From NCBI RefSeq assembly GCF_025421775.1, contig NZ_JAOEFX010000004.1, positions 310,001-374,000 on the forward strand: a stretch of DNA of 64,000 nucleotides, written 5' to 3'. Both the position numbers and the translations under genes were made by a program. The notes beneath the pieces were generated by a model. The model was not told the origin of the DNA. It ran no database searches and was given only the letters and a program-made list of their open reading frames with translations. The stretch comes from Paenarthrobacter aurescens (GTDB taxonomy: Bacteria > Actinomycetota > Actinomycetes > Actinomycetales > Micrococcaceae). This document shows positions 46,549 to 54,936 of the stretch, piece after piece; positions within the stretch are counted from its first letter, which is position 1, and every line of letters starts with the position of its first letter.

Positions 46549-47060
46549 GCGACCCTCGGCTCACGCGTGGCGTCATCGGCCTCGGAATCCTCGGACGGGA
46601 CGTGGATGTCCGTGATGGTGATGTTCACTTCGGTGACTTCCATGCCCACCAGGTCTTCGATCGCCGTGTAAACGGCGTCGCGGGCATTGTCTGCCACTTC
46701 CTGGAGCGGGTGCGGGTATTCAACAACCAAGGTGACGTCCACGGCCACCTGGGTCTGGCCGACTTCAACGCTGACGCCCTGCGTGAGGTCTTTCTGACCA
46801 ACCTTTTCACGCAGGTTTCCGATGGCACGGGCCGCGCCGCCGCCGAGTGCGTGGACGCCGGGGATTTCCTGGATTGCGATGCCGGCGATCTTGGCTACGA
46901 CGCCGTCGGCCACAGTGGTTGCGCCGCGACCGTCCTTGCCCTTGTCCTGTGCCAGCTTGTCCTGTGCATGCTTGTCCTGTGCATGCGCCGGGGTGGCTGC
47001 CTGGGTGTTCTTAGCGGGAACGTCTGCGGGGGTGTGGGTCTGGATCGTCATGGCAATCAC
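46545..47060 (-). CDS. Asp23/Gls24 family envelope stress protein
   Basis: 171 residues. After a Ala/Gln/Lys-rich N-terminal segment (AQDKHAQDKLAQDKGKDG), the Asp23 domain is evident: GVVAKIAGIAIQEIPGVHAL, then VAVDVTLVVEYPHPLQEVAD, then VNITITDIHVP. Asp23 is a membrane-associated, highly expressed stress protein of Gram-positives. First gene of the island; all downstream genes as far as the sigma factor may share its promoter. It is divergent from the DUF2264 gene. Confidence 0.9.
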   Translation of the reverse strand: MIAMTIQTHTPADVPAKNTQAATPAHAQDKHAQDKLAQDKGKDGRGATTVADGVVAKIAGIAIQEIPGVHALGGGAARAIGNLREKVGQKDLTQGVSVEVGQTQVAVDVTLVVEYPHPLQEVADNARDAVYTAIEDLVGMEVTEVNITITDIHVPSEDSEADDATREPRVA

Positions 47061-47242
47061 TCCTGTCCGTTGTGTGCGGCGTTCTTTTGCGCCGTCATGA
47101 ATAGGACGTGGCCCGGCAACGAATCCTCACGGTGGAAACTGTGTGAGCTGTGTCACATGCGTTCACTATTGTTCAGCTCACCCCGATCGAAGCCTGGGCG
47201 CTCTACTGTAATGAGGCTGGAACTACGCCCCGCAGGAGACTC

Positions 47243-49147
47243 ATGGCAATCGGCTTCACCATGCCCGCCCCGGATTTTGATCGCAGCCCCATCACTGGAT
47301 GGACGCGGGAGCACTGGCTGGCCCTCGCGGATCAGCAGTTGCTCGCGGTTCGCCCCTACTTTTCACCCCGCAAGGCGACAATCCGGCTGAGCGGCCGCCC
47401 GTCGTCGTCGGGAGCTGTGTCCGACGGCCTGGAAGGATTCGCCCGGACGTTCCTGCTGGCCGCCTTCCGCGTGGCAGGTGAGGCAGGCCGCGATCCCCAC
47501 GGACACTTTGAGTTGTACCGCGAGGGCCTCCTGGAAGGGACAAGGACCGACAGCCAGGAAGCGTGGCTGCCGATCACTGATCGATCGCAGCCCATGGTGG
47601 AAGCCGCATCCATCGTCCTCGGACTGCAGCTCACCAAGCCTTGGCTGTGGGACGCCTTGCCCGCCGCACAGCAGGCGCAGGTGGCCGCATGGTTGCAGGG
47701 TTCCTCGCGAAGTACCTGCGTGGACAACAACTGGGTACTGTTCCAGGTGATGATCGCCGAATTTCTGGCCGGTGCCGGGTTTGAGCACAACGCAGACCAT
47801 ATTGAGCACGGCCTGGACAGGCTGGAGGACTGGTACGTCGGCGGGGGCTGGTACCGGGATGGGGACAACGACGGCACCGGAGACTTCTTCGACTACTACT
47901 GCGGTTGGGCCATGCACCTGTACCCCATCCTGTGGGCGGAGTTCGCCGCCGGCCGGCACCCGAAGGCCGATGACCGGCTGGAGCTGTACAGGACCAGGCT
48001 CGCAACCTTCCTTGACCACCATGTCAGGTTCTTCGGCTCGAACGGCGCCCCGGTTTTCCAAGGCCGTTCCCTGATCTACCGCTACGCAGCCGTAGCGCCC
48101 CTCTTCATGGGCGAGGCGATCGCTGCAACGCCCCTGAACCCCGGCCAGACCCGCCGGATTGCCAGCGGTGCAGCGAAGTTCTTCCTCGACGGCGGCGCTT
48201 ACGACGACGGCCTGCCTTCCCTTGGATGGCTCGGCGCTTTTGAACCGATGACCCAGGAATACTCCGGTCCAGCCTCGCCGTATTGGACATCCAAAGCGTT
48301 CGTAGGACTCCTCCTGCCCGCGGACCACCCCGTGTGGACCGCCGTCGAGGAGCCGTCGCCGTTGGAAGTCAACAACGGGCTGAAACGCGCCGAAGCACCG
48401 AACTACTTGCTCCACTCCACAGCCGCCGACGGCATCGCCCGGCTGCTCAACCACGGCAGCGACAAATACTACGCACCGGGTCCGGACGATCCCCTCTACC
48501 GCCGCCTCGCGTATTCAAGCCACACTGCGCCGCTGTTCACCCAGCACCCCGTCGATAACCACTTCGCCATCCTCAATGACGTCGGGACACCCAGTCGCCG
48601 GGCGAGGATCCACCGGCTCACGGCAGGGCACAAGCAAGCGGCCAGTTGGCACGCCCCCGTGTGGAACGACACCGATGACCCCGCCGATTCACCCTGGCGC
48701 GCCGCAACGGGAACCGCAGCTGCAGGAGGGTACGAACTGCGTGTGCACGCCGTGGTGGCGCAGGTTGGCTCCGGGTGGACCATCCGCGATGGCGGCTACG
48801 CGCTCGCAGGGGACAGCCCGGTGGAGGACCGCCACGGAGTACTCACCGACGGCCGTCTTCACACAGCCATCTGGCCCCTCTACGGCTACACAGTCAATGG
48901 CACCTACCGCGCTGAAGGCGTGTCGCCCATCGGCGGACTGGCAGCGTGCGGCTACCTGGAAGGCCAATTGTCCGGAGAACGCAGCTGCTTCGCGTCGCTG
49001 GTGTACCTCGGCGGTGAGCCGCCCACCTGGGTTCCTCCCGCCGTCGGACCCTCTCCGGTTTTTGAATTGCTCGATGACGACCGCCGCATCAGCGCGAGCC
49101 TTACTTTGGGCCCGGGACAGGTGTTGGAGGTGCTGTTCGACTTCTAA
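47243..49147 (+). CDS. DUF2264 domain protein
   Basis: 634 residues from ATG 47243 (MAIGFTMPAPDF), which has CAGGAGACTC before it; the frame extends to 47150 but the extension is unsupported. The body is an (alpha/alpha) toroid typical of DUF2264 (SSRSTCVDNNWVLFQVMIAE; WYRDGDNDGTGDFFDYYCGW), and the family includes carbohydrate-active proteins. No signal peptide is visible. Probable role is polysaccharide or sugar processing, but activity is unproven. It is divergent from the Asp23 island. Confidence 0.85.
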   Translation: MAIGFTMPAPDFDRSPITGWTREHWLALADQQLLAVRPYFSPRKATIRLSGRPSSSGAVSDGLEGFARTFLLAAFRVAGEAGRDPHGHFELYREGLLEGTRTDSQEAWLPITDRSQPMVEAASIVLGLQLTKPWLWDALPAAQQAQVAAWLQGSSRSTCVDNNWVLFQVMIAEFLAGAGFEHNADHIEHGLDRLEDWYVGGGWYRDGDNDGTGDFFDYYCGWAMHLYPILWAEFAAGRHPKADDRLELYRTRLATFLDHHVRFFGSNGAPVFQGRSLIYRYAAVAPLFMGEAIAATPLNPGQTRRIASGAAKFFLDGGAYDDGLPSLGWLGAFEPMTQEYSGPASPYWTSKAFVGLLLPADHPVWTAVEEPSPLEVNNGLKRAEAPNYLLHSTAADGIARLLNHGSDKYYAPGPDDPLYRRLAYSSHTAPLFTQHPVDNHFAILNDVGTPSRRARIHRLTAGHKQAASWHAPVWNDTDDPADSPWRAATGTAAAGGYELRVHAVVAQVGSGWTIRDGGYALAGDSPVEDRHGVLTDGRLHTAIWPLYGYTVNGTYRAEGVSPIGGLAACGYLEGQLSGERSCFASLVYLGGEPPTWVPPAVGPSPVFELLDDDRRISASLTLGPGQVLEVLFDF

Positions 49148-49267
49148 GTTGGCCGGTGCGAATCTTGAGCGAATCTTGAGATGACCCGGCGCCCTTCTTG
49201 AGGACTCCATCCGATGGTTGAAACATCAGCCAATCTGCTGATGGGGCTTCCAGGAAGGACCACCGAA

Positions 49268-49471
49268 ATGACTGACCAGATCTCCGCCACGTCATCGAAC
49301 GCAGGCGCTGCCCACGTAAAGTCCGACTCCTTCGCCGGCACCACGGAGGCCGTTCGCCACTCGGGGGAAGTTCTCGGCCAGACCCGTGCCGTCTCGGCTG
49401 TCCGTGAGCAGTTCAACCCGCTCGGAGTGGGGCTTCGGAGCATTTGGCCGCAGTCGGTGTGCGGATTCTAG
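49268..49471 (+). CDS. Small protein of unknown function
   Basis: 67 residues from ATG 49268 (MTDQISATSS), preceded by AAGGACC. Polar N-terminal two-thirds, then a hydrophobic C-terminus (FNPLGVGLRSIWPQSVCGF). The upstream part of the frame from 49214 is doubtful. The composition looks like a leader plus core, so a modified-peptide precursor cannot be ruled out, but no maturase is next to it. A direct repeat CGAATCTTGAG lies at 49157-49180. Confidence 0.4.
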   Translation: MTDQISATSSNAGAAHVKSDSFAGTTEAVRHSGEVLGQTRAVSAVREQFNPLGVGLRSIWPQSVCGF

Positions 49472-49488
49472 GACCCAGCAGCTTCGGA

Positions 49489-49529
49489 CCGGGCAGGCAC
49501 TCTTCCACTTCGGGAGGTACCCTGCCCGG
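49489..49529. terminator. Perfect hairpin before DUF1206
   Basis: CCGGGCAGG (49489-49497) pairs with CCTGCCCGG (49521-49529), 23-base loop, between the small gene and DUF1206. Either a terminator of the small gene or a leader hairpin of DUF1206. Confidence 0.55.
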
Positions 49530-49545
49530 CGTCGTTTAAGGGACG

Positions 49546-50394
49546 ATGGAGTCCAACGCGAAAATAAGGAGGCTTGTCATCAAGGACGAGATGAAGAAGG
49601 CCGCTGATGTGGCCGAAGAAGCTGCGAACTCCCGAACTTTCGCGGCCGTTGCCCGGGTGGGCTATGCGGTGAGCGGACTCCTGCACGCACTCATCGGAGT
49701 CATCGCGCTGCAACTCGCGGTGGGAGGCGGCGGCGAAGCAGATGTCAGCGGAGCCGTGGCCGAGCTGGCCAGCAAGCCCGCTGGACCGTTCTTGCTCTGG
49801 GCCTGCTTCGGGGCATGTGCAACGCTCGCGCTGTGGCAACTGGGTAACGCCGTCCTTGGCGACACGGCAGGTTCGGGCAAAAAACTCACAAAAAGACTCT
49901 CCGCCGCCGGGCAGGCGATCGTCTTCGCCGCTATGGCCGCAACCATCATGTCTTTCGTCATGGGCAAAGGACAGAACAGCCGGGAGTCCACCAGCGACGT
50001 GACCGTCACGCTGATGAAAGCACCGTTCGGAATGTTCCTTCTCATCGCCATCGGCGCCGGCATCGCGATCACCGGCATCGTATTCGCCGTCAGGGGCTTC
50101 CGGCAGACGTTCAAGAAGGACCTTTCACTGTCGTCAAACCAGGCCGTCCGCAAGTTCCAACTCGGGGTAGGGGTGGTGGGCTACATCGCCAAGGGGATCG
50201 CGCTGTTCCTGGTTGGGCTGCTGGTGGTCATTGCCACGGTGCGTGCCCAGCCCGAGCAATCAACCGGGCTTGATGGCAGCCTGAAAGCGCTGAAGGAACA
50301 GCCGTACGGGCCATACTTGCTGGCGGCCGTTGCCCTGGGACTTATCGCCTACGGCCTTTTCCTGATGGTCAAGGCCAGGACGCTCCGGACATAG
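49546..50394 (+). CDS. DUF1206 membrane protein
   Basis: 282 residues from ATG 49546. About six TM helices in three similar pairs (e.g. VGYAVSGLLHALIGVIALQL; GVVGYIAKGIALFLVGLLV), matching DUF1206. The start is uncertain: the strong site AGGAGG at 49567-49572 lies 6 bases before ATC 49579 and 18 bases before ATG 49591, while ATG 49546 has only AAGGGA. Function unknown. It precedes the stress SDR by 100 bases. Confidence 0.85.
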   Translation: MESNAKIRRLVIKDEMKKAADVAEEAANSRTFAAVARVGYAVSGLLHALIGVIALQLAVGGGGEADVSGAVAELASKPAGPFLLWACFGACATLALWQLGNAVLGDTAGSGKKLTKRLSAAGQAIVFAAMAATIMSFVMGKGQNSRESTSDVTVTLMKAPFGMFLLIAIGAGIAITGIVFAVRGFRQTFKKDLSLSSNQAVRKFQLGVGVVGYIAKGIALFLVGLLVVIATVRAQPEQSTGLDGSLKALKEQPYGPYLLAAVALGLIAYGLFLMVKARTLRT

Positions 50395-50494
50395 GAATCA
50401 TCCCGTTTAGGAGCCCGGCCGCCTGGGTACTGGGCAAGGGACCGTGCAACAACAACGGACATTGCAGACCTGAAATCCGAAAAGGGGCAGAACC

Positions 50495-51430
50495 ATGACA
50501 CAAGGTGATCCGAACCAGGCTGGAAAGCCGCGAACCGACGGAAACCGCCTCGCTTCCGCGCCCTCGGACCCCCGCAGCGGATACTACTCGGGCGAATTCC
50601 CCCAGCAGGAGCAGGAACAGCCGGGCCTCACCAAACCCTTGGATCCGCAACCGGACCATGGCGAGAAGAGCTATGTGGGGCACGGGCGCCTACGGGGCAA
50701 GACCGCCCTGATCACCGGCGGTGACTCCGGGATTGGTGCTGCCGTCGCCATCGCCTACGCCCGCGAGGGCGCCAACGTGGCTATCAGCTACCTTCCGGAG
50801 GAAGAGGAGGACGCGCAGTCGACGGCGGAATGGATCCGTGAGTGCGGAGCTCAGGTCCTCCTGCTGCCCGGAGATGCGCGGGATGAAGGCTTCGCAGCTG
50901 AGATCGTGGAACACACCGTGAAGGAACTCGGCGGGCTCAACGTGGTGGTGTTGAACGCGGCCTATCAGAAGAACCGCGAAGGCTTGGAAACCATCCCCAC
51001 CGAGGAATTCGACCGCGTCTTCAAAACCAACCTGTACTCGCTGATTTGGACGGCACAGGCAGCCATTCCGCATCTCCGTCCAGGGGCCTCGATCATTGTG
51101 ACGGCCTCGATCCAGGCGTTCAACCCGTCCGCCCAGTTGATCGATTACGCCATGACCAAGGCGGCCCAAGTGGCGTTCACCAAAGCCATGGCTGAGGAGC
51201 TTGGGCCCAGGGGAATCCGGGTCAATGCGGTTGCCCCTGGCCCCATCTGGACGCCACTGATTCCGGCCACGGAATGGCCGGACAAGCTTCCCACGTTCGG
51301 TCAGGACACGCCGCTGGGCAGGGCCGGGCAGCCTGCGGAGCTGGCTCCGGCGTACGTATTGCTTGCATCAGACGAAGGTTCATACATTTCCGGAGCAGTC
51401 CTTCCTGTCACCGGCGGCAAGGGACTCTGA
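50495..51430 (+). CDS. SDR oxidoreductase of the general-stress YhdF/YdaD type
   Basis: 311 residues with a ~60-residue disordered N-terminus (PQQEQEQPGLTKPLDPQP), then the Rossmann site ITGGDSGIGAAVAIAYAREG and the catalytic YxxxK in DYAMTKAAQ. Members with this N-terminal extension are general-stress proteins in Gram-positives (YdaD, YhdF, GsiB-type neighbours). Substrate unknown. It fits the stress genes around it. Confidence 0.9.
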   Translation: MTQGDPNQAGKPRTDGNRLASAPSDPRSGYYSGEFPQQEQEQPGLTKPLDPQPDHGEKSYVGHGRLRGKTALITGGDSGIGAAVAIAYAREGANVAISYLPEEEEDAQSTAEWIRECGAQVLLLPGDARDEGFAAEIVEHTVKELGGLNVVVLNAAYQKNREGLETIPTEEFDRVFKTNLYSLIWTAQAAIPHLRPGASIIVTASIQAFNPSAQLIDYAMTKAAQVAFTKAMAEELGPRGIRVNAVAPGPIWTPLIPATEWPDKLPTFGQDTPLGRAGQPAELAPAYVLLASDEGSYISGAVLPVTGGKGL

Positions 51431-51469
51431 TCTCTTGCCGGGATCCTGCGACTTCCAGGATTCGGCCCG

Positions 51470-52333
51470 TCAGCGTACTTCTTCCCTTTCAACGGGAATC
51501 CATAGCTGCCCGCGGCCGTGTGTGCCGCCGGGCTCCGGCTGCACGCTGAGCATTTCGGGTCCGGGCGCCCACCTGTAGGGGTTGGCCGGGAACCACTCGG
51601 TAGCGGCGTCAGCCCACATATGCTGCAGGACTTCCGGGAATTTCCCTTCGGCTTCGAAGACCACCCACAGGCCGGCGGGGACCTCCAGCACGTCGAAACC
51701 TTCAGGCGCCGGCTTGCTGGAAGCCACTGCGTGCCAGTAGTCCAATCCGCTGCCCTCCGTGCGCTGCTCATCAATGTTGTCGGTAACGGACAACGGGCCG
51801 GCCGGATCCGTGTCCGCACATTCGAGCATGCGCTTGGTGACGGCAGGGTCCAGTCCCTTCTGGAAATCGATGATGGCCTGGTTGGGGCCTTCGTGGACCA
51901 GGGGGACGCGGGCCTTCAAGCCAATCAGGCGGAATGCGGGTTTGTCCTCAATACGGTGCTTCATGTCGGTATTCCCTTCGACTCGGAGGTGGAACCTCAG
52001 TTGAGGTTGGGAATGGAGAACCGCGCCTGGTTGTCGGGCTTCTGAAGGTGTCAGGCCGTGCATGGCTTTGAACGCGCGGGTGAAGGCTTCTGCCGATCCG
52101 TATCCGTAACGAACGGCAACGTCCAGGACTGTCCCGCCGGCGATGATCTCCGCTGTGGCTGCCGTTAGGCGCCGCCTGCGGATGTACTCCGAGATGGGAA
52201 GACCAGCCAAGGAGGAAAACATGCGCCGGAAGTGGTATTCGGACGTCAACGCAGTCCGCGCCAATGTCCCAACCGGGACGTTCTCCGTCAGATCCTGCTC
52301 GATGAGCTCGATGGCACGGTTCCATTCCTGCAC
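51470..52333 (-). CDS. AraC-family regulator with GyrI-like effector domain
   Basis: 287 residues from GTG 52333 (VQEWNRAIE), preceded by GGAGG. The frame is open to GTG 52423, but that part only translates the tandem repeat (Cys/Arg-rich), so I reject it. AraC HTH at about 5-105 (HFRRMFSSLAGLPISEYIRR; DVAVRYGYGSAEAFTRAFKA). C-terminal GyrI/AraC-E_bind domain at about 125-285 (DKPAFRLIGLKARVP; GLWVVFEAEGKFPE). MarA/Rob-like sensors of this layout bind drugs or other small ligands. Target genes unknown. Confidence 0.88.
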   Translation of the reverse strand: MQEWNRAIELIEQDLTENVPVGTLARTALTSEYHFRRMFSSLAGLPISEYIRRRRLTAATAEIIAGGTVLDVAVRYGYGSAEAFTRAFKAMHGLTPSEARQPGAVLHSQPQLRFHLRVEGNTDMKHRIEDKPAFRLIGLKARVPLVHEGPNQAIIDFQKGLDPAVTKRMLECADTDPAGPLSVTDNIDEQRTEGSGLDYWHAVASSKPAPEGFDVLEVPAGLWVVFEAEGKFPEVLQHMWADAATEWFPANPYRWAPGPEMLSVQPEPGGTHGRGQLWIPVEREEVR

Positions 52334-52408
52334 GTTGCCTCCTCCTGCACGTTGCCTCCTTCTGCACGTTGTCGCCCTCCTGCACCTTGTCGCCCTTCTG
52401 CACGTTGG
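52331..52408 (-). repeat. Tandem repeat of a ribosome-binding-site/GTG unit (5 copies, 17-18 bp)
   Basis: On the coding strand GTG occurs at 52403, 52385, 52367, 52350 and 52333, spaced 18, 18, 17 and 17 bases. Each unit has the pattern CAACGTGCAGRAGG. Only the last copy is followed by the regulator in frame; copies 2-5 are out of frame with it. Confidence 0.9.
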
Positions 52409-52551
52409 CTCCATTCCTGCCACTGACGCTACGCCGCGCGTTGTCCCCGGGCCCCGTCAATCCTTGCCCGAAAGTATCAGGCCCTGCGGACAACGCAAGA
52501 ACCCGGAGGCTGCAGCCGCAGCGCTCCGGGTTCTTGGGCTTTGTTCAGGTG

Positions 52552-52812
52552 TTACGGGCCACTTGAGCCAGACGCTTCATCTTCCGGTTCGGAGGAGAAG
52601 GGCCGGCCTTCAGGGGTGTCTTCCGTGTTGTGCTCATCGAGCTCGGCGTCTGCCGAAGGTACCGTCTTCTCGGCGTAATCACCTTCGGTGTAGTCGCCTC
52701 CGGCATCATCTTTCAGGGTTTCCGGGGACACGCCCGTGTCGCCGTAGTTGCCCTCGGAGTATTGACCTTCGAGTTCGTCGCCGTTGGCGTCGCGATGCTG
52801 GTCATTAGCCAT
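52552..52812 (-). CDS. Small acidic disordered protein
   Basis: 86 residues, very rich in Asp/Glu/Gly/Ser with no hydrophobic core (YSEGNYGDTGVSPETLKDDA). Its start overlaps the GlsB stop by 8 bases (52805-52812), so the two are translationally coupled. No family recognised. Confidence 0.65.
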   Translation of the reverse strand: MANDQHRDANGDELEGQYSEGNYGDTGVSPETLKDDAGGDYTEGDYAEKTVPSADAELDEHNTEDTPEGRPFSSEPEDEASGSSGP

Positions 52813-53074
52813 GGGTCGCCTTGCGTCCGGTGACCAGGCCGTAGATCAGCAGCACGATGATCGAGCCGCCGATGGCCAGGAGCCACGTTGTCAGGGAGAA
52901 GAATTCCTGCAGGCCCGTGTTGAAGATGAGCCCGCCGATCCAGCCGCCCAGAAGTGCGCCCACGACGCCCAACAGGAGGGTCACGAACCAACCGCCACCC
53001 TGACGGCCGGGAAGAATAAGCTTTGCGATAGCGCCGGCCAAAAGACCGAGCAGAAGAAAACCAAAGAAACCCAT
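52805..53074 (-). CDS. glsB: GlsB/YeaQ/YmgE-family small membrane protein
   Basis: 89 residues with about three TM helices and the family glycines (FLLLGLLAGAIAKLILPG; GVVGALLGGWIGGLIFNTG). Member of the transglycosylase-associated YeaQ/GlsB family linked to envelope stress. ATG 53074 has GTAGGAGC upstream. Confidence 0.88.
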   Translation of the reverse strand: MGFFGFLLLGLLAGAIAKLILPGRQGGGWFVTLLLGVVGALLGGWIGGLIFNTGLQEFFSLTTWLLAIGGSIIVLLIYGLVTGRKATHG

Positions 53075-53378
53075 TTTTGCTCCTACTTTCTTGTTGATGG
53101 AAATTCCATGAACGTGATGAGGGGATTAAGTTCACCGGGTGCCGGTTCCAAGGTGTAGGCACCGTAATGGGGCCCCTGGAGGCCCTATGGAATATGGGGA
53201 TTGGAACGGTTTATGCAACCCCGATGAATTTATGTAATGCAGCCAATAAAGCACTCCTGCCGATTGGGTCGGGCTCCGTACTACACCAGCAACGCTAGCG
53301 GCTCCCGGGTGCAGTAGCAAGTAACCTGACTATTAGCCTGCCCTTGCTTGGGGCCCCGGAGTTGCGGGGATTCGCGGC
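53075..53378. other. Intergenic region between GlsB and CsbD
   Basis: 304 bases with no gene I accept. It should hold the promoter of glsB (minus strand). No clear -35/-10 pair, stem or repeat stands out. Confidence 0.4.
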
Positions 53379-53576
53379 CTAGTGGCCCTTGAAGGAGTCC
53401 TTAACGTCTTTGGCAGCGTCCTTGACTTTCTCGCCCGCCTGCTTCAGGTTCGCGTTCGATTGGTCAGCCAGGCCCTCGGCCTGCAGGTCCCGGTCTCCGG
53501 TGGCTTCGCCGGTTTTTTCCTTGACCTTGCCTGTTGCTTCTTCGGCAGCGTTCTTAATCTTGTCGCCCAGTCCCAT
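53379..53576 (-). CDS. CsbD-family stress protein (second copy)
   Basis: 65 residues from ATG 53576 (MGLGDKIKNAAEEATGKVKE), where GAGGAG lies 8 bases upstream; GTG 53585 is an alternative. Helical, Ala/Lys-rich CsbD fold. It differs clearly from the CsbD at 44470, so it is a paralog and not a repeat. Confidence 0.85.
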   Translation of the reverse strand: MGLGDKIKNAAEEATGKVKEKTGEATGDRDLQAEGLADQSNANLKQAGEKVKDAAKDVKDSFKGH

Positions 53577-53761
53577 GGTTTTCACTCCTCGGGTTGTGAT
53601 GCGGTTACTTCCTGCGGTTACCCGCTGGATGGCATAACAGTTTAGTCGAATGATTTATTTCGGCAAATACCTATTAACCAGACAGTGGCCAATGGGTGCG
53701 TGACAGGGCATGGCCCGCGGGGATAGTGTCGAGGAATAACACCTCGGAAGGAGTGATTGCT

Positions 53762-54175
53762 GTGAAAGGGAAGGCATTGTTCGCCGTTGGCGTGGCTGTC
53801 GGCTACGTATGGGGGTCGAAGTCCTGGCCGGAGGTGTATCGACGGGTCCGTGGAGGCACGGAGAAGCTCTGGAAGAACCCGGATGTCCAGGAGAACGTTC
53901 ACCAGGCCACCGAGGCCGTTCAGGAATCGGTGCCGGACATTCTGGACAACCTGTATGAGGCCGGCAAGAAGCTGATGGAGAAGGCTGAGGCCATGTTCCC
54001 GGGCGTTACGGCCCCGAAGGCCAGCCAGCATGCTGACGCGAAGCTTACCGCGCCCACCATCAAGTCCGATGTAGTGTCCGATCCTGCCTTGGATGACGGT
54101 ACGGGCAGTGACTGGACGGGCGAGGGTGGCGCTGCGCCGGAAGGACCAGCCACCAACACGCCACCCCGTGCCTGA
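53762..54175 (+). CDS. YtxH-like small protein
   Basis: 137 residues from GTG 53762 (KGKALFAVGVAVGYVWGSKS), preceded by AAGGAG. A short N-terminal hydrophobic segment (about 5-18) with the WGSK-type motif is followed by helical charged regions and a disordered Pro/Ala tail. Resembles YtxH/DUF4235-type stress proteins. A frame from 53696 is less likely. Confidence 0.65.
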   Translation: MKGKALFAVGVAVGYVWGSKSWPEVYRRVRGGTEKLWKNPDVQENVHQATEAVQESVPDILDNLYEAGKKLMEKAEAMFPGVTAPKASQHADAKLTAPTIKSDVVSDPALDDGTGSDWTGEGGAAPEGPATNTPPRA

Positions 54176-54190
54176 TTTTGCCCGGCTCAG

Positions 54191-54895
54191 CTAGTTGCTG
54201 CGGTTTACCGCCGTCAGAATCGCTTCGCCCAGCTCCTTGGGCTTGGTGAACTGTGGCCAGTGCCCAGTTGGCAGGTCGATGTAGTCGACGTACCGGATCC
54301 TTGCGAGTTCAGCGGTAAACGGGTGTCCGGCGTCCATCCACTCCTTGAGGAGGGACGCCGGAAACTGGCACGCGATGATGGTGGCCGGGACGTCATAACG
54401 CCGTGTATCGGTGAGGTGCTGCTGGTCGAAAGCGACACCTTTGGGTTCGGGGATGGCGCGGGCGCGGAATGCTTCCTTGAGTTCGTCGGTCAGGTCAATC
54501 AGATCTTCATCCTCGAACGCTTCCCACGGCGGCAGTGGGAGGTCGTCGCCGTCGTCGGGCAGTTCATCATTGATGACCCCGCCCTCTCCGAGCGGCCCGC
54601 TGTCCACATAGATGGCCCGCGCCACCCGGTCTGGGCGGGCATCCGCCACGCCGTGGATAATGGCGCCGCCGCCTGAATGGCCCACCAGAATGACTTTTCC
54701 TTCCAAGGAATCCACCTTGGCCGCAACGGCGTCGATGTGCGTGCGCAGGCCGATGCCCGCGCGGGGTGCATCGGCAGATTCCAATCCAGGGAGCGTCAGG
54801 GGATGCACCGTGTGGCCGGCCGCGACGAGCGGTGGGGTCACCTCCTCCCACGAAGACGCGTCCAACCAGAAACCGGGTACAAGGATGATGTCCAT
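54191..54895 (-). CDS. Alpha/beta hydrolase (pyrethroid-hydrolase-like)
   Basis: 234 residues with nucleophile elbow GHSGGG, N-terminal ILVPGFWLDASSWEEV and the C-terminal TGHWPQF His. Similar to small actinobacterial esterases. Substrate unknown. Convergent with the YtxH-like gene. Confidence 0.85.
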   Translation of the reverse strand: MDIILVPGFWLDASSWEEVTPPLVAAGHTVHPLTLPGLESADAPRAGIGLRTHIDAVAAKVDSLEGKVILVGHSGGGAIIHGVADARPDRVARAIYVDSGPLGEGGVINDELPDDGDDLPLPPWEAFEDEDLIDLTDELKEAFRARAIPEPKGVAFDQQHLTDTRRYDVPATIIACQFPASLLKEWMDAGHPFTAELARIRYVDYIDLPTGHWPQFTKPKELGEAILTAVNRSN

Positions 54896-54936
54896 GCGGG
54901 TACCCTACGGGAGGCCTCCGACAGTTTGTAGGGTGG

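Noticed and set aside
52333..52423. Extended N-terminus of the AraC regulator
   Set aside because: Translates the tandem repeat into a Cys/Arg-rich stretch not seen in AraC proteins.
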